Shown here: positions 6,326 through 9,103 of the stretch, piece after piece
How the letters are laid out: the number at the start of each line of letters is the position of its first letter
How positions within the stretch are numbered: position 1 is the stretch's first letter
Origin: a bacterium
Lineage (GTDB): Bacteria > Patescibacteriota > JABMPQ01 > JAQVVF01
DNA: 9,103 nucleotides
Direction: 5' to 3'
Assembly (NCBI GenBank): GCA_030611905.1
Contig: JAUWOX010000035.1
Coordinates: forward strand, 1 to 9,103
Position numbers and translations under genes: made by a program
The notes under the pieces: model-generated
Databases searched by the model: none
Seen by the model: the letters and a program-made list of their open reading frames with translations, nothing else
Told to the model about the DNA's origin: nothing

Positions 6326-6622
6326 ATGACTTTTTGGAGGATTTTAGGAGATTTTGAATATGAATACTATGAATCTGGAATTTCTACAGGATGGTATCGT
6401 GGCGTACAGGGAGATCGTTGGCCAGAACGGAATGGTTTTACTGGAGAAGAACGATGCATGGATGATGGAGATGATGGGTCTGTGAAAATAACATTTTGGC
6501 AAACGCTTGGACAATGTGAAGTCGAGATTGGTGAGCGTGGATATACAGGGTACTATCGTTACGTGGGTTCGGCTAGAGTAAGATGGTCCCCGGGATGCGT
6601 GATGCAGTCGTCGAGAGTTTGA
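6326..6622 (+). CDS. 98-residue protein built from two diverged copies of one motif; family not recognised
   Basis: The start is fixed by a ten-base SD. Residues 2-27 and 56-80 align as two copies of the pattern TFWxxLGxxExExxExGxxxxGxYRxV: TFW at 2-4/56-58, LG at 7-8/61-62, E11,E13/E65,E67, EsG/ErG at 16-18/70-72, YR at 24-25/77-78. A one-residue gap is needed, and a Trp lies some 7-9 residues further on in each copy (W32, W87). An acidic linker (GEERCMDDGDDG) joins them. The protein is rich in Trp, Tyr and Gly, has three Cys, and shows no signal peptide or membrane span. The DNA copies have diverged, which argues for selection on protein. The gene is visibly richer in G+C than its neighbours, is the only one here ending in TGA, and has its own promoter and terminator. 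A horizontally acquired small regulator, inhibitor or domain of unknown function is possible; I assign no function. Confidence 0.75.
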   Translation: MTFWRILGDFEYEYYESGISTGWYRGVQGDRWPERNGFTGEERCMDDGDDGSVKITFWQTLGQCEVEIGERGYTGYYRYVGSARVRWSPGCVMQSSRV

Positions 6623-6649
6623 TTAATAATAATATTTTTGTACTTTGTG

Positions 6650-6677
6650 GGTCTGCTAAATGGTAGATCTTTTTTTT
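6650..6677 (+). terminator. Intrinsic terminator of the 98-residue gene
   Basis: GGTCTGC (6650-6656) pairs with GTAGATC (6663-6669) through seven base pairs, two of them G-U, around the loop TAAATG. It is followed by eight consecutive T (6670-6677). It lies 27 bases after the stop codon. Read from the minus strand the hairpin has no T-run, so it acts in the + direction only. Confidence 0.7.
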
Positions 6678-6693
6678 ATTAATAAATATAAAT

Positions 6694-6766
6694 AGCCACC
6701 TTCCGGATTCGAACCGGAGACCTACGCTTTACGAGAGCGTCGCTCTTCCAGCTGAGCTAAGGTGGC
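6694..6766 (-). tRNA. tRNA-Thr (anticodon CGU)
   Basis: The minus strand folds into a full cloverleaf: acceptor GCCACCT/AGGTGGC, D arm GCTC-AGCTGGAA-GAGC, anticodon arm ACGCT-CTCGTAA-AGCGT, five-base variable region and T arm TCCGG-TTCGAAT-CCGGA. Loop bases 34-36 are CGT, reading ACG (Thr). The discriminator is T (base 6694) and CCA is not encoded. It lies 46 bases downstream of the 162-residue gene on the same strand. I see no clear promoter of its own, so it may be processed from a longer transcript. Confidence 0.95.
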
Positions 6767-6812
6767 AATATGGTTTAAAAGTAAAAAGTTTTTTAAAGTA
6801 ATGTATTTTCTT

Positions 6813-7301
6813 TTAATTATCTAGTAATTTTTTCCATTTTATGAAATCGTTTATTTGTTCCAAAGAAGTTAGATCAATATGTCTGTTTTTAAATTTAGTT
6901 TCTTTTTTCAAATATTCAAATTGTTTTTTTAATGCGTGTTGAATCTCTTGGTTGGTTGTATAATTATGACACCATATTTCTAATACCTTGTCTAAATATA
7001 TAAATTTTTTTGTTTTTGTTTTATGGGATATTTTTTTATTATTAATAAAGAATAGATCTCCTCTTATTTGTTTATCAAATTTATATAAATTAATGAACCC
7101 AACAATTTCATTATATTTCCATTGTGGTTTGTTTATTGATCTATTTATTAAGTTATCGGAATTGTATGCTTTTATTTGTTCTTTTGTTAAACCTCGAGTG
7201 TAATATCCTTTTAGTCGTTTTTTTTCTTGATCGATTTCTTTAATATATTTTTCTTGATTGCAACGATAAATTGGTATTTCGAAGAAATATTTTTTTATCA
7301 T
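6813..7301 (-). CDS. Unrecognised 162-residue protein between two tRNA genes
   Basis: The frame runs from ATG (complement of 7299-7301) to TAA (complement of 6813-6815). The product is soluble-looking and basic, rich in Lys, Ile, Asn and Tyr, with no signal peptide or membrane span. It begins MIKKYFFEIPIYRCNQEKY. Recognisable blocks are a central strand-rich region (WKYNEIVGFINLYKFDKQIRG, about 61-81, then DLFFINNKKIS), a helix with IYLDKVLEIW (101-110) and a Lys-rich helical C-terminus (IQHALKKQFEYLKKE, then INDFIKWKKLL). The helix-plus-charge pattern and the absence of internal stops support coding on this strand, not on the antisense frame. I do not know the family. The coding DNA is even more AT-rich than the neighbours, and its position between tRNA-Gly (38 bases upstream) and tRNA-Thr (46 bases downstream) suggests an acquired accessory gene. 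Confidence 0.7.
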   Translation of the reverse strand: MIKKYFFEIPIYRCNQEKYIKEIDQEKKRLKGYYTRGLTKEQIKAYNSDNLINRSINKPQWKYNEIVGFINLYKFDKQIRGDLFFINNKKISHKTKTKKFIYLDKVLEIWCHNYTTNQEIQHALKKQFEYLKKETKFKNRHIDLTSLEQINDFIKWKKLLDN

Positions 7302-7339
7302 AATTTATGAATAGTAATTGAGTGAAATTGTTTTAACTT

Positions 7340-7410
7340 AGCGGGATACGGGAATCGAACCCGTGGCTCAACCTTGGGAAGGTTATGTATTACCACTATA
7401 CTAATCCCGC
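7340..7410 (-). tRNA. tRNA-Gly (anticodon CCC)
   Basis: The minus strand folds as acceptor GCGGGAT/ATCCCGC, D arm GTAT-AGTGGTA-ATAC, anticodon arm TAACC-TTCCCAA-GGTTG (one G-U pair), variable AGCC and T arm ACGGG-TTCGATT-CCCGT. Loop bases 34-36 are CCC, reading GGG (Gly). The discriminator is T (base 7340) and CCA is not encoded. A near-consensus promoter lies directly upstream, with its predicted start about four bases before the mature 5' end. Confidence 0.95.
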
Positions 7411-7420
7411 ATTATTTAAG

Positions 7421-7449
7421 AGTATATATTATTTTAAGTTTTTTGTAAA
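7421..7449 (-). promoter_or_regulatory. Near-consensus promoter for tRNA-Gly and probably the genes after it
   Basis: On the minus strand TTTACA (complement of 7444-7449, 5/6 to TTGACA) is 17 bases from TATACT (complement of 7421-7426, 5/6 to TATAAT). Predicted start is near 7414, just before tRNA-Gly. It is the best promoter match in the window. As no terminator separates them, it could also serve the 162-residue gene and tRNA-Thr. Confidence 0.7.
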
Positions 7450-7452
7450 TTA

Positions 7453-7461
7453 TGGTAAAAT
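7453..7461 (+). promoter_or_regulatory. Candidate extended -10 promoter for the eRF1-like gene
   Basis: TGGTAAAAT fits the extended -10 form (TGn plus TAAAAT, 5/6 to TATAAT). No good -35 is seen at the right distance, as is normal for extended -10 promoters. The start would fall near 7468, leaving a leader of about 87 bases occupied by an inverted repeat. It diverges from the tRNA-Gly promoter. Confidence 0.45.
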
Positions 7462-7466
7462 GATAA

Positions 7467-7545
7467 ATAGTAAACAGTAAATAGAAACTAGAAAATAGTT
7501 CATGGGTTTGTGAATAACTATTTACTGATTTCTATTTACTATTAA
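7467..7545. repeat. Long imperfect AT-rich inverted repeat in the leader of the eRF1-like gene
   Basis: The left arm (7467-7500) and right arm (7513-7545) are reverse complements apart from a seven-base insertion and a few mismatches. AATAGTAA pairs with TTACTATT (7536-7543), ATAGAAA (7481-7487) with TTTCTAT (7529-7535), and the AAATAGTT end with AACTATTT. The central loop is about 12 bases. The right end runs into TACTATTAACTAATAATTA (7537-7555), shared exactly with the gap before the parvulin gene. Confidence 0.65.
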
Positions 7546-7554
7546 CTAATAATT

Positions 7555-8637
7555 ATGGCAAAACAAAATGATCTAACGAAACTTAATCGTTTAAAAAGCG
7601 ATAAAGAGGATATTGTATCGATTTATTTGAATTGTGATCAAAGGCGATATACGCCGGAAGTTATTGAGCAAAAGCTGAAGGATTTATTGAAAAAAGTTGA
7701 AGATAAATTGGGGGCGGATGTGCGGAAAAAGATTTGGGATTGGATTGAATTGGATTTGCAGGAAGATGTCAGAGGGATGGCTTTTTTTGTCAGTTCTGAC
7801 AAGGACTTATGGGTGGTTTATAAGTTTCCCTGCTCGGTGAAAAGCGGAGCTTATGTTGAAAGAGATATTCATATGGAGCAGTTTTTGTATGTTTTAGATG
7901 AATTGGAGAAATATTGTACTGTGATTTGTGATAAAGAAAAGGCTAAAATTTTTACAGTGTTTTTGGGACAGATGCAGGATTTTAGCTATATTTTTGATGA
8001 TACTCCTAGAAAAACTAAACGAGGCGGATGGTCGCAGAAGAATAATCAGGCATGGGTGCAGAATGAAGTAACTGCTCATTTAAAAAATGTAGCTGAACAG
8101 ACTTATAGATTGTTTAAAGAACAAAATTTTGATCGTTTATTTTTGGGCGGGCAATTGGAAACCATTGCCGTGTTAAGAGAAGTGTTGCATCCGGATTTGC
8201 AAAAGAGAGTGGCAGGTATTTTTGGGACGGAGCTTTTTAAACCAAATGAGTATTTTTTAAAGCAGTCTTTGAAGGCGCAGGAAAAGGCAGAGAGGAAAAA
8301 TGAAGCAAGGCTGGTTGAAGATTTAAATAATAATTTGAATGGAAACTTGGCAGTAGCTGGGTTAAAAAAGGTTTTGGCGGTGGCAATGGAACGAGATATG
8401 AAGATGTTGTTAGTTGATTCTAAAATGAGTACGAGTGGCCGGCAATGTCCCAATTGTGATTTTTTGGGATTAGATGAAACGACTTGTCCGTATTGTGAGG
8501 CCAAGACTGAAAAGGTGTTAGATGTAATTGATGAGTTGATACAGAAGGCTTTTAATCAACGGGCGAAGATTGAGTTTGTTGTTGATAGTGAAAAATTGAG
8601 TGAACTTGGTGGGGTGGGAGCGATGATGAGGTTTTAG
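7555..8637 (+). CDS. Bacterial eRF1/Vms1-like protein (baeRF type) with zinc ribbon
   Basis: The 360-residue protein resembles the bacterial relatives of archaeo-eukaryotic release factor eRF1 (baeRF families, Rv2629-like). Residues 1-150 form the N-terminal alpha/beta region (VSIYLNCDQRRYTPEVIEQKL; RGMAFFVSSDKDLWVVYKFP). The loop KRGGWSQKNNQAW (156-168) aligns with the GGQ loop of eRF1/Vms1, with Trp where the catalytic Gln normally stands and a Gln two residues later. A helical segment (HLKNVAEQTYRLFKEQ) and FDRLFLGGQLETIAVLREVL follow. The eRF1 domain 3-like C-terminus (LAVAMERDMKMLLVDS) contains CPNC (298-301) and CPYC (311-314), a probable zinc ribbon as in archaeal aRF1-type domains. 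Such proteins are proposed to act at the ribosome in peptidyl-tRNA release, rescue or quality control; activity here is inferred. No SD. Confidence 0.8.
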   Translation: MAKQNDLTKLNRLKSDKEDIVSIYLNCDQRRYTPEVIEQKLKDLLKKVEDKLGADVRKKIWDWIELDLQEDVRGMAFFVSSDKDLWVVYKFPCSVKSGAYVERDIHMEQFLYVLDELEKYCTVICDKEKAKIFTVFLGQMQDFSYIFDDTPRKTKRGGWSQKNNQAWVQNEVTAHLKNVAEQTYRLFKEQNFDRLFLGGQLETIAVLREVLHPDLQKRVAGIFGTELFKPNEYFLKQSLKAQEKAERKNEARLVEDLNNNLNGNLAVAGLKKVLAVAMERDMKMLLVDSKMSTSGRQCPNCDFLGLDETTCPYCEAKTEKVLDVIDELIQKAFNQRAKIEFVVDSEKLSELGGVGAMMRF

Positions 8638-8713
8638 ATTTCTCTAATCTTTCTCAAATCGGATTCCCGAATGCTTCTCGAATAATTAAAATGAGTTTGA
8701 TTATATTAATGAT

Positions 8714-9103
8714 ATGATATTTAAAGATCGAATTGATGCTGGAGAAAAGTTGGCTAAAGCATTGGAAAAGTTTAAGAGTAGTAAAGACGCAATAGTTTTA
8801 GGTTTGCCAAGAGGCGGGATGGTTGTAGCAGATGTAGTGGTTAGAAAATTGAATTTGCCATTGGATTTAATAGTGTCAAGAAAGATTGGCGCGCCGGGGA
8901 ATCCAGAGTTTGCTGTTGGAGCAATTACGGAAGATGGAGAAATTGTTTTGAATAAAGAAGTAGTTGAAGATCATAAAGTTGACGATGATTATATTGAAAG
9001 AACTGCTAATGAAGAAAAGAAAGAAGCAGAAAGAATATTAAAGACTTATCGGGGGGATAGGGTTAAGTTGGATTTATCTGGAAAAACTGTAATTATGGTG
9101 GAT
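8714..9103 (+). CDS. Phosphoribosyltransferase-family protein (3' truncated by window end)
   Basis: An open frame from ATG 8714 runs off the window and gives 130 residues. MIFKDRIDAGEKLAKALEKF opens the protein, followed by the strand IVLGLPRGGMVVAD (28-41, with PRGG) and the segment LDLIVSRKIGAPGNPEFAVGA (50-70). These are characteristic of the type I phosphoribosyltransferase group often annotated as phosphoribosyl transferase domain protein. The last residues, GKTVIMVD, are the strand leading into the PRPP-binding loop, which lies outside the window, so the catalytic loop cannot be checked. Substrate is unknown. It follows the eRF1-like gene by 76 bases. No SD is present; TATATT at 8702-8707 ends six bases before the ATG, so a leaderless transcript is possible. 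Confidence 0.85.
   Translation, partial: MIFKDRIDAGEKLAKALEKFKSSKDAIVLGLPRGGMVVADVVVRKLNLPLDLIVSRKIGAPGNPEFAVGAITEDGEIVLNKEVVEDHKVDDDYIERTANEEKKEAERILKTYRGDRVKLDLSGKTVIMVD

Noticed and set aside
6620..6682. UGA read as glycine (Gracilibacteria/SR1-type code), which would extend the 98-residue protein
   Set aside because: lepA and other long genes have no in-frame TGA, so the standard code fits. The extension would also read through a good intrinsic terminator.
6988..7203. Plus-strand 71-codon hydrophobic frame
   Set aside because: It is antisense to the longer 162-residue gene, which has the more natural charged, helix-forming composition; no SD or promoter supports the + frame.
8103..8504. 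Minus-strand frame of 133 codons within the eRF1-like gene
   Set aside because: Antisense to the zinc-ribbon region, whose CxxC pairs and eRF1-like segments show which strand is real.
8641..8690. Hairpin-like TTCCCGAA/TTCTCGAA sequences after the eRF1-like gene
   Set aside because: Arms are short and imperfect with no T-run; I see no convincing terminator in this gap.
1..9103. CRISPR array, insertion sequence or prophage genes
   Set aside because: No regularly spaced identical repeats, no transposase- or integrase-like protein and no phage structural motifs are seen. The AT-rich repeats are too few and too degenerate.

Overview
The window looks like an AT-rich chromosomal segment from a candidate-phyla-radiation (Patescibacteria/Parcubacteria-type) bacterium. 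This is inferred from the gene set (a single-domain septum-formation initiator, a membrane-anchored unusual parvulin, a bacterial eRF1-like protein, a secreted Lys-rich propeller protein), the low G+C, tRNA genes without an encoded CCA, and the near absence of Shine-Dalgarno (SD) sequences. The standard genetic code fits: long genes such as lepA carry no in-frame TGA.

Layout, left to right. 1-192: tail of an unrecognised gene. 227-1840: a secreted protein with a signal peptide, seven WxDxTGxL-type blades (a probable 7-bladed beta-propeller) and an extremely lysine-rich C-terminal domain, followed by an intrinsic terminator (1872-1900). 1934-3697: translation factor LepA/EF-4, with a promoter so close to the start codon that the mRNA may be leaderless. 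3759-5014: a promoter, a possible 50-residue membrane peptide, a two-TM bacterial PH-domain protein and an FtsB/DivIC-like division protein, all co-directional and tightly spaced. 5015-6073: a membrane-anchored peptidyl-prolyl isomerase whose parvulin fold appears circularly permuted, closed by a large composite stem-loop (6098-6178).

6179-7460 looks accessory. A free-standing 98-residue protein made of two diverged copies of one motif has its own promoter, the only strong SD in the window and its own terminator. On the opposite strand follow tRNA-Gly(CCC), an unrecognised 162-residue gene and tRNA-Thr(CGU), plausibly one transcript from a near-consensus promoter at 7421-7449.

7453-9103 returns to the + strand. 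An eRF1/Vms1-like protein (baeRF type) has GGWSQ in place of GGQ and a two-CxxC zinc ribbon. It is preceded by a long AT-rich inverted repeat that would fill its 5' leader. The window ends inside a phosphoribosyltransferase gene. The + strand genes suggest housekeeping in translation (LepA, eRF1-like), division (FtsB-like) and envelope protein folding (parvulin). The best candidates for undescribed biology are the duplicated 98-residue protein, the permuted parvulin, the propeller/Lys-rich exoprotein and the tRNA-bracketed gene.
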